From: JBFHQE01 sp041592335
GTDB taxonomy: Bacteria > Pseudomonadota > Gammaproteobacteria > Thiohalobacterales > Thiohalobacteraceae
DNA: 64,000 nucleotides
Assembly (NCBI GenBank): GCA_041592335.1
Contig: JBFHQE010000001.1
Location: 372,001 to 436,000 of the forward strand
Direction: 5' to 3'
Shown: piece by piece, positions 1-7,111 of the stretch
How positions within the stretch are numbered: the stretch's first letter is position 1
Layout of the letters: each line of letters opens with the position of its first letter
Position numbers and translations under genes: made by a program
The notes under the pieces: model-generated
What the model was told of the DNA's origin: nothing
Databases searched by the model: none
Seen by the model: the letters and a program-made list of their open reading frames with translations, nothing else

Positions 1-817
1 CAAAGCCCATCTTGCCGCCCGGTACCACGATACTGTTGCGGCGAGACATGAACGAGCCGTCCAGCATGTTCAGCAGGTACGGGAAGTCCACGTTATGCTT
101 TGCAGGATCGCGGAAACGAATGACGACAAAAGACTCGTCAGGCGTAGGAATGTCGCGGGCAATGAACGGGTTGGAAGTATCGACCGTCGGCACGCGCTGG
201 AAGTTGATATCGGTGCGCGAGAACTGCGGCGTGATGTAATGCACGTAGTCGTGCATGCGGCGCATGATGGTGTCGACGATGGTTTCGGCGGAATAACCGC
301 GCTCGGCCGCGTCACGGTGAATCTTCTGGATCCACTCCAGGTTCACGATCGGCACCACGCCGATCAGCAGGTCAGCGTGCTGGGCAACGTTGACATCGCC
401 GTCGACCACGCCGCCGTGCAGACCTTCGTAGAACAGCAGGTCAGTGCCGGCCGGGATATCTTCCCATTCGGTGAATTCACCCGGCTGCTGGCCGTAGGGC
501 GCGGCTTCTTCTTCGGAGTGCAGATAGTAGCGGCGCTTGCAGGCACCGGTTTCGGCGTAGGTCTTGAAGGTCTCTTCCAGCTTGTCGAACACGTTGGCTT
601 CGGGGCCGAAGTGGCTGAAATTGTGATTGCCTTCATCTTCAGCCTTCTTCATGGCTTCCTTCATGGAGGCGCGGTCGTAACGGTGGTAGCTGTCACCCTC
701 GATAACCAGCGGATTGATCCCTTCGCGGCGGAAGATGTGTTCAAAGGCGCGCTTTACAGTAGTGGTACCCGCGCCAGAAGACCCGGTAACCGCGACAACG
801 GGGTGCTGCTTGGACAT
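1..817 (-). CDS. prkB: Phosphoribulokinase, 3' end cut off by window edge
   Basis: It phosphorylates ribulose 5-phosphate with ATP to ribulose 1,5-bisphosphate, the CO2 acceptor of the Calvin cycle, in the cytoplasm. Read on the minus strand the protein begins MSKQHPVVAVTGSSGAGTTT, a P-loop kinase start in which the last residues are TTT, as in proteobacterial phosphoribulokinases. Further on come NHNFSHFGPEANVFDKLE and a long stretch typical of the class I octameric enzyme. About 272 residues are visible and the C-terminus lies beyond base 1. The start at 817 is supported by GAGGAG a few bases upstream. The gene is divergent from a SulP transporter. It is the main sign that the organism fixes CO2. 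Confidence is high. Confidence 0.95.
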   Translation of the reverse strand, partial: MSKQHPVVAVTGSSGAGTTTVKRAFEHIFRREGINPLVIEGDSYHRYDRASMKEAMKKAEDEGNHNFSHFGPEANVFDKLEETFKTYAETGACKRRYYLHSEEEAAPYGQQPGEFTEWEDIPAGTDLLFYEGLHGGVVDGDVNVAQHADLLIGVVPIVNLEWIQKIHRDAAERGYSAETIVDTIMRRMHDYVHYITPQFSRTDINFQRVPTVDTSNPFIARDIPTPDESFVVIRFRDPAKHNVDFPYLLNMLDGSFMSRRNSIVVPGGKMGF

Positions 818-950
818 AAATCTCTCCTCAAAATTGACGAAATACCAAAAATCCGGTCGCCCAGTCGGCAGTGCCGCCTGAGTAAAAATCTTTCTAAATC
901 AATAGATTATTATGAGAAGGCGCGTTGAGCGCCAGCCAAGAACCGCGTAT

Positions 951-1080
951 TGAACCATTTTTCACGGGCGAACGCCATGGTTCATACCGCAGCAGGTTGC
1001 CGTCGGATTGCCCTAAGTCATTAACCCAGAAGTAAATAATTGTATTATGAGAGAACAACGCGGTTCATCCGGTGTGAACC
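951..1080. promoter_or_regulatory. Divergent prkB-sulP control region with GGTTCA/TGAACC palindromes
   Basis: The 293 bases between the two divergent start codons (818-1110) contain no gene. Two inverted pairs of the same motif are visible. TGAACCAT at 951-958 pairs with ATGGTTCA at 977-984, and GGTTCA at 1062-1067 pairs with TGAACC at 1075-1080 across a 7-base spacer. The second pair ends 30 bases before the sulP start. Repetition of one hexamer in palindromic form suggests operator half-sites for a dimeric regulator. The regulator is not identified, and the pattern does not look like a classical CbbR T-N11-A site. The functional reading is inference. Confidence 0.45.
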
Positions 1081-1110
1081 ACATAAAAATCTCAACAATG
1101 GACGCTTCCT

Positions 1111-2925
1111 ATGGGAATGGTGCGCGATTTAGTGACTGGCTGGCCGAAGGCCTTCGTCCCTTTCTTTGCCTGGATCGGCGAGCTGCGCAATCCCGCCACG
1201 CTCAAGGCTGACATCATTGCCGGTATCACCGTGGCGCTGGTGCTGGTGCCACAGTCCATGGCCTACGCGTCCCTCGCGGGTCTGCCCGCCTATATCGGAC
1301 TGTATGCCTCTTTCATCCCGGTCATTATCGCGGCCGTGCTGGGTTCTTCCCGACAACTGGCCACTGGCCCGGTGGCAGTGGTCTCGCTGATGACGGCCGC
1401 GGCACTGACGCCACTGGTTGATCACATGGACGTGGGATCGGATGAGTACCTGATGGTGTACATGGCGCTGGCGGCGGCGCTGGCGATCTGTGTCGGGGTG
1501 TTCCAGTTGTTCCTGGGCCTGTTTCGGCTGGGTGTGATTGTGGATTTCCTGTCTCACCCGGTGGTGGTGGGCTTCACCAATGGCGCGGCCATCATTATCG
1601 CCACCTCGCAGTTGAACAAGATTTTTGGCGTGGAGCGGCCGCACGCCGAGCACAGTTACCAGCAGGTCTGGGCCGTCATTATGAATGCCATCCAGGACAC
1701 CCACTTCCTGACGCTGCTGATGGGGCTGGTGGCGATTGTCATCATGGTGTTGATCAGGAAATTCGCGCCGAAAGTGCCGAGCGTGCTGACGGCCGTGGTC
1801 ATAACCACGCTGGCGTCCTACCTGCTGGGGTACCAGGCGCGCGGCGGCCAGGTGGTCGGCGAGATACCGGTCGGGCTGCCCGCGATGTCCTTGCCAACAG
1901 TGGATGTAACCCTGATCGGCGATCTGCTGATGCCGGCGATACTGATTTCGCTGATCGGTTTCATGGAGGCGATTTCGATAGCCAAGGCGATGGCCGCGCA
2001 AACCCGGCAACGCCTCGACGCCAACCAGGAGCTGGTCGGGCAGGGGGTATCCAATATCACCGCCGGGCTGTTTGGCGCCTACCCGGTGTCCGGTTCCTTC
2101 TCGCGTTCCGCGGTGAATATCTCGGCCGGTGCCGTGACCGGATTTTCCTCGCTGGTCACCGGCGCCGTGGTGGCGGTCACGCTGCTGTTCCTCACGCCGT
2201 TGCTTTATCACCTGCCGCAGGCGACGCTGGCGGCGGTCATCATGATGGCGGTTGCGAACCTGGTGAAGATCGAGCCCATCAAGCATGCAATGAAGGTCGA
2301 GCCGCATGATGGCTGGGTGGCCATCATCACCTTTGGCATGACCCTGGTGCTGGCGCCACACGTGGAATTCGCCATCATGGTCGGCGTGGCGCTGTCGCTG
2401 GGGTTGTATATCTTCCGCAGCATGCGGCCGAACTTCACCACGCTATCGCGCCACCCGGACGGCACCTGGCGCGACGCCAAACGTTATAACCTGCCGACCA
2501 GCGACCAGATCGCGCTGGTACGTTTCGATGGCTCACTGTATTTTGCGGATGCCGGTTATTTTGAAACCAAGATACTGCGCGCCGTGGCAGAAAAGCTCGA
2601 ACTGAAATTTCTCATTATCGATGCCGAGGGCATCAACCAGATCGATGCGACCGGCGAGGCCATGTTGAGTCAGCTTTCGGACAGCTTGCGCAACAGTGGC
2701 GTTGAAATGTTGATTGCGCGCATGAAGCACACCAGTTTCGAACCGCTGGAGCGAACCGGGCTGGTGGAGCGTATCGGTCGTGAACATTTCTTCAGTCGAA
2801 TCCAGTATGCCCTGGAATACGCCTGGAACGAGTTGGGTCCGGATTTTGATCGGCAGGCCTGTCCCTTGTATACCAGCGACCCTTACATGGATAGAGAGCA
2901 TGTGGTGCCACGCCAACAGGCCTAG
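1111..2925 (+). CDS. SulP family anion transporter with C-terminal STAS domain
   Basis: This 604-residue inner-membrane protein belongs to the SLC26/SulP family, which carries sulfate, bicarbonate or other anions. The N-terminal 450 residues hold the multi-span core, including the family signature LVPQSMAYASLAGLPAYIGL near residues 46-65 and TGPVAVVSLM. The last 140 residues form a STAS domain (IALVRFDGSLYFADAGYF, then LIIDAEGINQIDATGEAML). Length is normal for the family. It lies divergent to phosphoribulokinase, and its end overlaps an NhaD-type Na+/H+ antiporter. In autotrophs some SulP proteins are Na+-dependent bicarbonate importers (BicA and related proteins), so bicarbonate is a reasonable substrate guess, with sulfate as the alternative. 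Family assignment is firm and substrate is inference. Confidence 0.93.
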   Translation: MGMVRDLVTGWPKAFVPFFAWIGELRNPATLKADIIAGITVALVLVPQSMAYASLAGLPAYIGLYASFIPVIIAAVLGSSRQLATGPVAVVSLMTAAALTPLVDHMDVGSDEYLMVYMALAAALAICVGVFQLFLGLFRLGVIVDFLSHPVVVGFTNGAAIIIATSQLNKIFGVERPHAEHSYQQVWAVIMNAIQDTHFLTLLMGLVAIVIMVLIRKFAPKVPSVLTAVVITTLASYLLGYQARGGQVVGEIPVGLPAMSLPTVDVTLIGDLLMPAILISLIGFMEAISIAKAMAAQTRQRLDANQELVGQGVSNITAGLFGAYPVSGSFSRSAVNISAGAVTGFSSLVTGAVVAVTLLFLTPLLYHLPQATLAAVIMMAVANLVKIEPIKHAMKVEPHDGWVAIITFGMTLVLAPHVEFAIMVGVALSLGLYIFRSMRPNFTTLSRHPDGTWRDAKRYNLPTSDQIALVRFDGSLYFADAGYFETKILRAVAEKLELKFLIIDAEGINQIDATGEAMLSQLSDSLRNSGVEMLIARMKHTSFEPLERTGLVERIGREHFFSRIQYALEYAWNELGPDFDRQACPLYTSDPYMDREHVVPRQQA

Positions 2926-4387
2926 CAGGTTAAGCAGCAGGCTCTGGGCCGGTGGCTGGCTGTTGTTGTTTCCGGGCGTCGGCTTCGCGGCGCAGAACGC
3001 CATTGCCATGTCGTTAATCGATGATCCGTTGGGGATTGTCGCAATCCTGATTTTCATTCTTGCGTACCTCGCCGTCATGGCCGAGGAGTTCACACACTTG
3101 CGTAAATCCAAGCCGGTACTGATTGCGGCGGGCATCATCTGGTTGCTGGTGGCTATCAGTTATCACGCGCTCGGCGATCAGCACACGGCGCGGGCCATAC
3201 TGGAACATAACCTGCTTGAGTATGTGCAGCTGCTGTTGTTTCTGCTGGCGGCGATGACCTTTATCAATACGCTGGAAGAGCGCCGCGTGTTCGACGTGTT
3301 GCGCGCCAGGCTGGTAACGATGGGATTGTCGTTCCGGGCTGTGTTCTGGGTGACCGGGCTGGTGGCGTTTTTTCTGTCGCCGATTGCCGACAACCTGACC
3401 ACGGCGCTGGTGATGGGGGCGGTGGTCATGGCGGTGGGCAAGGGCCAGAACCGCTTCGTTGCACTGGCCTGCATCAATGTCGTGGTGGCGGCCAATGCCG
3501 GTGGCGCCTTCAGTCCGTTTGGCGATATCACCACGCTCATGGTCTGGCAGGCGGGCATGTTGCCGTTTACAGACTTCTTCCGCCTGTTTGTGCCGTCGCT
3601 GGTGAACTGGGTGATACCGGCACTGGTGATGAGCTTTGCCGTGCCCGCGCTGAAACCGCCGCCGCTGACAGAGCAGGTGACGTTAAAACGCGGTGCGATA
3701 ACCGTGATGCTGATGTTCATTGGGACGATTGCCGCGGCTGTCAGTTTTCATAACTTCTATCACCTGCCGCCGATGCTGGGAATGATGACGGGCCTGGGTG
3801 CGTTGAAGTTATACGGTTACCTGATACGCCAGCGCGAACTGAGCAGCGATACCCGGCCAAAACAATTTCCGGTGGAAGGGCCGGAGTTTATGACCCTGGA
3901 GGCAACGAGTCCGCATTACTCGATACCGGTAAAGCCGTTGCATAAACCTTTCGATATTTTCATCAGCATGAAGCGCGCGGAATGGGATACGCTGATGTTT
4001 TTCTATGGTGTGATTCTTTGCGTCGGGGGCTTGAGCGCTTTCGGTTATCTTGCCTGGCTGTCCAGGCTGGTCTATGTCGACCTGGATCCGACTTTTGCCA
4101 ACGTGATGATCGGGCTGCTGTCGGCAATTATCGATAATATCCCGGTAATGTTCGCCGTGTTAACCATGCAGCCGTCCATGGCGGAAGGTCAATGGCTGCT
4201 GGTGACCTTGACGGCGGGCGTGGGTGGCAGCCTGTTGTCGATCGGTTCGGCGGCTGGCGTCGCATTAATGGGGCAGGCGCGCGGTGTATATACCTTTTTC
4301 GTGCATCTTAAATGGATGCCTGTGATCGCGCTGGGTTATATCGCGAGTATCCTGGTGCATCAGTGGCTGAATGCAGGCCTGTTCTAG
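2900..4387 (+). CDS. nhaD: NhaD-type Na+/H+ antiporter
   Basis: Membrane antiporter of the NhaD/ArsB (ion transporter) superfamily, expected to exchange Na+ for H+ across the inner membrane. The chosen start gives 495 residues with a hydrophobic leader (LWAGGWLLLFPGVGFAAQ), then many membrane segments with family-like stretches: FFLSPIADNLTTALVMGAVV, NAGGAFSPFGDITTLMVWQA and a second SAIIDNIPVMFAVL. The IADNLTTAL and IIDNIPVMF pair is the inverted-repeat helix-break signature of this superfamily. The start at 2900 overlaps the last 26 bases of the SulP gene in another frame, so the two are probably co-translated. A later start at 3009 is possible. If the SulP protein is Na+-coupled, this antiporter would supply the Na+ gradient, which is inference. 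Confidence 0.88.
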   Translation: MWCHANRPSRLSSRLWAGGWLLLFPGVGFAAQNAIAMSLIDDPLGIVAILIFILAYLAVMAEEFTHLRKSKPVLIAAGIIWLLVAISYHALGDQHTARAILEHNLLEYVQLLLFLLAAMTFINTLEERRVFDVLRARLVTMGLSFRAVFWVTGLVAFFLSPIADNLTTALVMGAVVMAVGKGQNRFVALACINVVVAANAGGAFSPFGDITTLMVWQAGMLPFTDFFRLFVPSLVNWVIPALVMSFAVPALKPPPLTEQVTLKRGAITVMLMFIGTIAAAVSFHNFYHLPPMLGMMTGLGALKLYGYLIRQRELSSDTRPKQFPVEGPEFMTLEATSPHYSIPVKPLHKPFDIFISMKRAEWDTLMFFYGVILCVGGLSAFGYLAWLSRLVYVDLDPTFANVMIGLLSAIIDNIPVMFAVLTMQPSMAEGQWLLVTLTAGVGGSLLSIGSAAGVALMGQARGVYTFFVHLKWMPVIALGYIASILVHQWLNAGLF

Positions 4388-4392
4388 TATTG

Positions 4393-4414
4393 AGGGCCAG
4401 CGGTTGCTGGCCCT
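4393..4414. terminator. Shared terminator hairpin between nhaD and the convergent DUF2202 gene
   Basis: AGGGCCAGC and GCTGGCCCT form a perfect 9-base stem with a GGTT loop, placed 6 bases after the nhaD stop and 15 bases before the stop of the convergent gene. The T-tracts on either side are short and interrupted, so it may act in both directions with moderate strength. Confidence 0.7.
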
Positions 4415-4428
4415 TATGTTCTTTAATG

Positions 4429-5073
4429 TTATCTCCTGCCGCCGCGCTCCATGGGCGAGTCGACAATCGCATCCACTTCTTCCTGGCTTAGCACCTGGGC
4501 CTCGTAGACCTCGCCGCTTGCTTCTATCTGGGAAACATAGGCGCGCAAATGATTGCGGGATCCGCGCAGCAGTTCTTCGTAGGCCTGTTGGATGTCCGAG
4601 TTGTCGGTGTCTTCTATGGCGTCGACGATATCGACCATGTCGGTTTCTTCAATCAGTGCGCCAGCCTTGAGTGCCGCCAATTCCGAGATGTTTCCCATGT
4701 TGACCAGGTCGATATACAGGCTCTGCAGTTCGACATTCATGAAGATGCCGGGCTGGTCATATTGTACGGGATCCGGTAGCTGGTACTTGTCCAGCAGGTC
4801 GCCCATCGTGTCGAGGTGCTGCTGCTCTGAGTTGCTGATGTTGTCGAACACGGAATTGTTCCACACAGTATAGAGATAGTCGTATACGTCGCGCGCCATT
4901 TTTTCTTCTTCGCGCATGAATGTCAGGTCGGCTGCTTCTTCGGTACCCAGAACGCTGTATTCGTTTACGCTCGCTTCCTGTCTGTTTGTAACATCGGGTT
5001 TCGCCAGTAGCGGTCCGCTTAGCAGTAATGACAGGGAGAGGGTTGTGGTAGCGGCGGTTAATCGAAACTTCAT
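4429..5073 (-). CDS. DUF2202 family exported ferritin-like protein
   Basis: Secreted protein of 214 residues with a signal peptide (MKFRLTAATTTLSLSLLLSG, cleavage likely near LLAKP). The mature part matches the DUF2202 ferritin-like helical family, with EEEKMARDVYDYLYTVW and SEQQHLDTMGDLLDKYQL containing the paired Glu/His positions expected of a di-iron four-helix bundle. The physiological role of this family is not established. The start at 5073 is chosen because AGGTGA lies six bases upstream. A GTG three codons earlier is open but lacks a site. A strong dyad at 5135-5159 lies upstream and may be its operator. It is convergent with nhaD and probably monocistronic. Confidence 0.85.
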   Translation of the reverse strand: MKFRLTAATTTLSLSLLLSGPLLAKPDVTNRQEASVNEYSVLGTEEAADLTFMREEEKMARDVYDYLYTVWNNSVFDNISNSEQQHLDTMGDLLDKYQLPDPVQYDQPGIFMNVELQSLYIDLVNMGNISELAALKAGALIEETDMVDIVDAIEDTDNSDIQQAYEELLRGSRNHLRAYVSQIEASGEVYEAQVLSQEEVDAIVDSPMERGGRR

Positions 5074-5134
5074 GATAGTCACCTGTAAGGTTTATAAAAA
5101 CGTGACGTGAATATAGGGGCGGGTAAGACAGGAA

Positions 5135-5159
5135 ATCGTGATGTGTGTCACATCGCGAT
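5135..5159. promoter_or_regulatory. Dyad symmetry upstream of the DUF2202 gene, operator-like
   Basis: ATCGTGATGTG and CACATCGCGAT are inverted copies of each other with one mismatch in eleven and a 3-base spacer. The dyad is about 62-86 bases upstream of the start codon at 5073. It does not match the CRP or FNR consensus spacing. No T-tract follows, so a regulatory site is more likely than a terminator. The binding protein is unknown. Confidence 0.45.
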
Positions 5160-5247
5160 CCAATGTCAGTAAAAGGCAATTTCCCGATTGATATTGCGCA
5201 GTTCAATGAGACTGAAGATGCGCTGGGCAGGTGATGTTTTCTGACAG

Positions 5248-5937
5248 TTATTGTTTCTGGTACAGCAGATCCCAGACGTCATGCCCCAGTCGTTGCCCGC
5301 GTGTTTCGAACTTGGTGGTGGGTCGGGCGTCGGGTTTTGGTGAATACTTGCCTTTGCCCGCCACGTTTGCAAAACCTGTTGCGGCATCCATTTCGGCCAG
5401 CATGTGTTCGGCGTAATTTTTCCAGTCGGTCGCCATATGAAAGATGCCGCCGGGATGCAGTTTGGCGTGAATGAGCGCAATAAAACTCGCTTGCAGGATG
5501 CGGCGCTTGTGGTGGCGTTTTTTCTGCCAGGGGTCCGGGAAGAAGAGTTGCACGCGATCCAGTGAGTTGGCGGCGATCTGCTGTTGCAGCACTTCGACGG
5601 CATCGGCGCACATCACGCGAACATTGCGCAAATCCAGTTCTTCTATTTTTAACAGCAGATGCCCAACGCCCGGCCGGTGAACTTCAATACCAAGAAAGTC
5701 GCGTTCCGGTGCATTGGCCGCCATGGTGGCAAGCGAGTCGCCGTTACCGAAACCGATTTCCAGAGTGACGGGCGCACGGCGACCGAAGGTGTGTGCAAAG
5801 TCGATGGGTTGCGCGGAATGTTCGATTCCGAAGCGCGGCAGCAATTCTTCAAGTGCACGCGTTTGCGAATGCGTCATGCGGCCTTCGCGGCGAACGAAGG
5901 ATTTAATACGGCGCAGGGGTTTGTCGGTGTTGGGCAT
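5248..5937 (-). CDS. trmB: tRNA (guanine-46-N7)-methyltransferase
   Basis: S-adenosylmethionine-dependent enzyme that methylates N7 of G46 in the tRNA variable loop. The 229-residue protein has the SAM-binding motif LEIGFGNGDSLATMA near residue 56 and the catalytic-loop motif LFFPDPWQKKRHHKRRI near residue 130, both characteristic of TrmB. It ends with DVWDLLYQKQ. Length is standard. It is the last gene of a minus-strand run thiS-thiG-trmB and is separated from thiG by a perfect 26-base palindrome, so it could have its own transcript end or processing point. Confidence is high. Confidence 0.95.
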   Translation of the reverse strand: MPNTDKPLRRIKSFVRREGRMTHSQTRALEELLPRFGIEHSAQPIDFAHTFGRRAPVTLEIGFGNGDSLATMAANAPERDFLGIEVHRPGVGHLLLKIEELDLRNVRVMCADAVEVLQQQIAANSLDRVQLFFPDPWQKKRHHKRRILQASFIALIHAKLHPGGIFHMATDWKNYAEHMLAEMDAATGFANVAGKGKYSPKPDARPTTKFETRGQRLGHDVWDLLYQKQ

Positions 5938-5949
5938 GTTGTGTGTTTT

Positions 5950-5975
5950 TAGGGGCGACCGGCCGGTCGCCCCTA
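5950..5975. repeat. Perfect 26-base palindrome between thiG and trmB
   Basis: TAGGGGCGACCGG is followed without a spacer by its exact inverse, CCGGTCGCCCCTA. The element sits in the 57-base gap between the thiG stop and the trmB start. It is not followed by a T-tract on the transcribed strand. Its GC-rich, loop-free form resembles dispersed REP-like palindromes more than a terminator. Whether it recurs in the genome cannot be seen here. Confidence 0.75.
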
Positions 5976-5994
5976 TGGATGCTGTGACAGTGAT

Positions 5995-6807
5995 TTAAAA
6001 GAAGGTCCCGTCAATCGGCGATGAGGCGCTGGCGAAACGCTTGCGTGGAATGCGTCCTGCTTTAAAGGCTTCGCGGCCCGCTTCGATCGCCTTCTTCATG
6101 GCGGACGCCATCAGCACGGGATTTTGCGCGCCGGCAATCGCGGTATTCATCAATACGCCATCGCAGCCCAGTTCCATGGCAATCGCCGCGTCTGATGCTG
6201 TGCCTACACCGGCATCCACCAGGATCGGCACATTGGCGTTCTCGACAATGGTGAGGATGTTGTACGGGTTGCGGATACCCAGCCCTGAACCGATTGGCCC
6301 GGCGAGCGGCATGACGGCAACACAGCCCATGTCTTCAAAGCGTTTGGCAATGATCGGGTCGTCATTGGTGTAAACCATGACCTCGAAACCATCCTTGATC
6401 AGGGTCTCGGCGGCGGCGATGGTCTGGATCACGTCGGGAAACAGGGTCTTTTCGTCGCCCAGCACTTCGAGTTTGACCAGGTTGTGGCCGTCGAGCAGCT
6501 CGCGGGCAAGGCGACAGGTGCGCACCGCGTCGTCGGCGTTATAGCAACCGGCGGTGTTGGGCAGATAGGTGTACTGGTTCGGCGGCAGGGTATCGAGCAG
6601 GTTGGCTTCGCCCGGGTTCTGGCCGATGTTGGTGCGGCGAATCGCAACCGTGATGATCTCGGCGCCACTGGCTTCCACGGCACGCCGTGTTTCGTCCATG
6701 TCTTTATATTTGCCGGTGCCGACCAGCAGGCGCGAGCTGAAGCTGCGGCTGCCGACCCTGAAGCTGTCATCGGGTGTGAGTGGATTCGTCTGCATTACGC
6801 TCGACAT
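5995..6807 (-). CDS. thiG: Thiazole synthase
   Basis: It forms the thiazole phosphate moiety of thiamine from 1-deoxyxylulose 5-phosphate, an iminoacetate-type intermediate and sulfur carried by ThiS thiocarboxylate. The 270-residue TIM-barrel protein shows SRLLVGTGKYKDMDETRRAV with the Schiff-base lysine region, AIRRTNIGQNPGEANLLD, LPNTAGCYNADDAVRTCRLA and VDAGVGTASDAAIAMELGCD. The start at 6807 is chosen over one four codons upstream because TGGAG lies six bases before it. It is 28 bases downstream of thiS and clearly in the same operon. No TPP riboswitch is visible upstream of thiS, so control by thiamine is not evident. Confidence 0.96.
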   Translation of the reverse strand: MSSVMQTNPLTPDDSFRVGSRSFSSRLLVGTGKYKDMDETRRAVEASGAEIITVAIRRTNIGQNPGEANLLDTLPPNQYTYLPNTAGCYNADDAVRTCRLARELLDGHNLVKLEVLGDEKTLFPDVIQTIAAAETLIKDGFEVMVYTNDDPIIAKRFEDMGCVAVMPLAGPIGSGLGIRNPYNILTIVENANVPILVDAGVGTASDAAIAMELGCDGVLMNTAIAGAQNPVLMASAMKKAIEAGREAFKAGRIPRKRFASASSPIDGTFF

Positions 6808-6835
6808 AACAAACTCCAATATCTATCGTTGTGAC

Positions 6836-7036
6836 TCAACCGCCACCGATCGCCATGACGATTTCGACTTTATCGCCTTCGTTAAATGTGTGTTCGGCAA
6901 AGCTGCTGCGCGGGACGATTTCCATGTTGACCTCCATGGCAATGCGCTTGCCAGCCAGGTTCATGTCATCGATAAGTTGTGCCGCCGTGTAGCTGTCAGC
7001 GACCTCGCGCGCTTCGCCGTTTACCAGGATATGCAT
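6836..7036 (-). CDS. thiS: Sulfur carrier protein ThiS
   Basis: Small ubiquitin-like carrier of 66 residues whose C-terminal Gly-Gly (VEIVMAIGGG) is adenylated by ThiF and converted to a thiocarboxylate that gives sulfur to thiazole synthase. The start MHILVNGEAREV at 7036 gives the normal length. An upstream in-frame start would add 13 residues not usual for the family. The gene is immediately upstream of thiG, its functional partner. No thiF, thiH or thiO is in the window. Confidence 0.94.
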   Translation of the reverse strand: MHILVNGEAREVADSYTAAQLIDDMNLAGKRIAMEVNMEIVPRSSFAEHTFNEGDKVEIVMAIGGG

Positions 7037-7111
7037 GTATCGTAGGGTCTTGGTTTCGAGCGGACGATTGTACACTAAAGTTGCGTTCTGTCAGATTCTT
7101 TGTAGAAATAG

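Noticed and set aside
95..928. Long open frame on the plus strand opposite phosphoribulokinase
   Set aside because: The minus-strand protein is an unmistakable phosphoribulokinase with a good ribosome site. The plus-strand frame has no family resemblance and is a shadow of a GC-rich gene.
1129..2361. 410-codon open frame antisense to the SulP gene
   Set aside because: The predicted product is a His/Gln/Arg-rich low-complexity chain, typical of an antisense shadow. The SulP frame is conserved along its whole length.
7037..7111. TPP riboswitch before thiS
   Set aside because: The gap between thiS and the divergent gene is only 75 bases and has no THI-box sequence or suitable fold.
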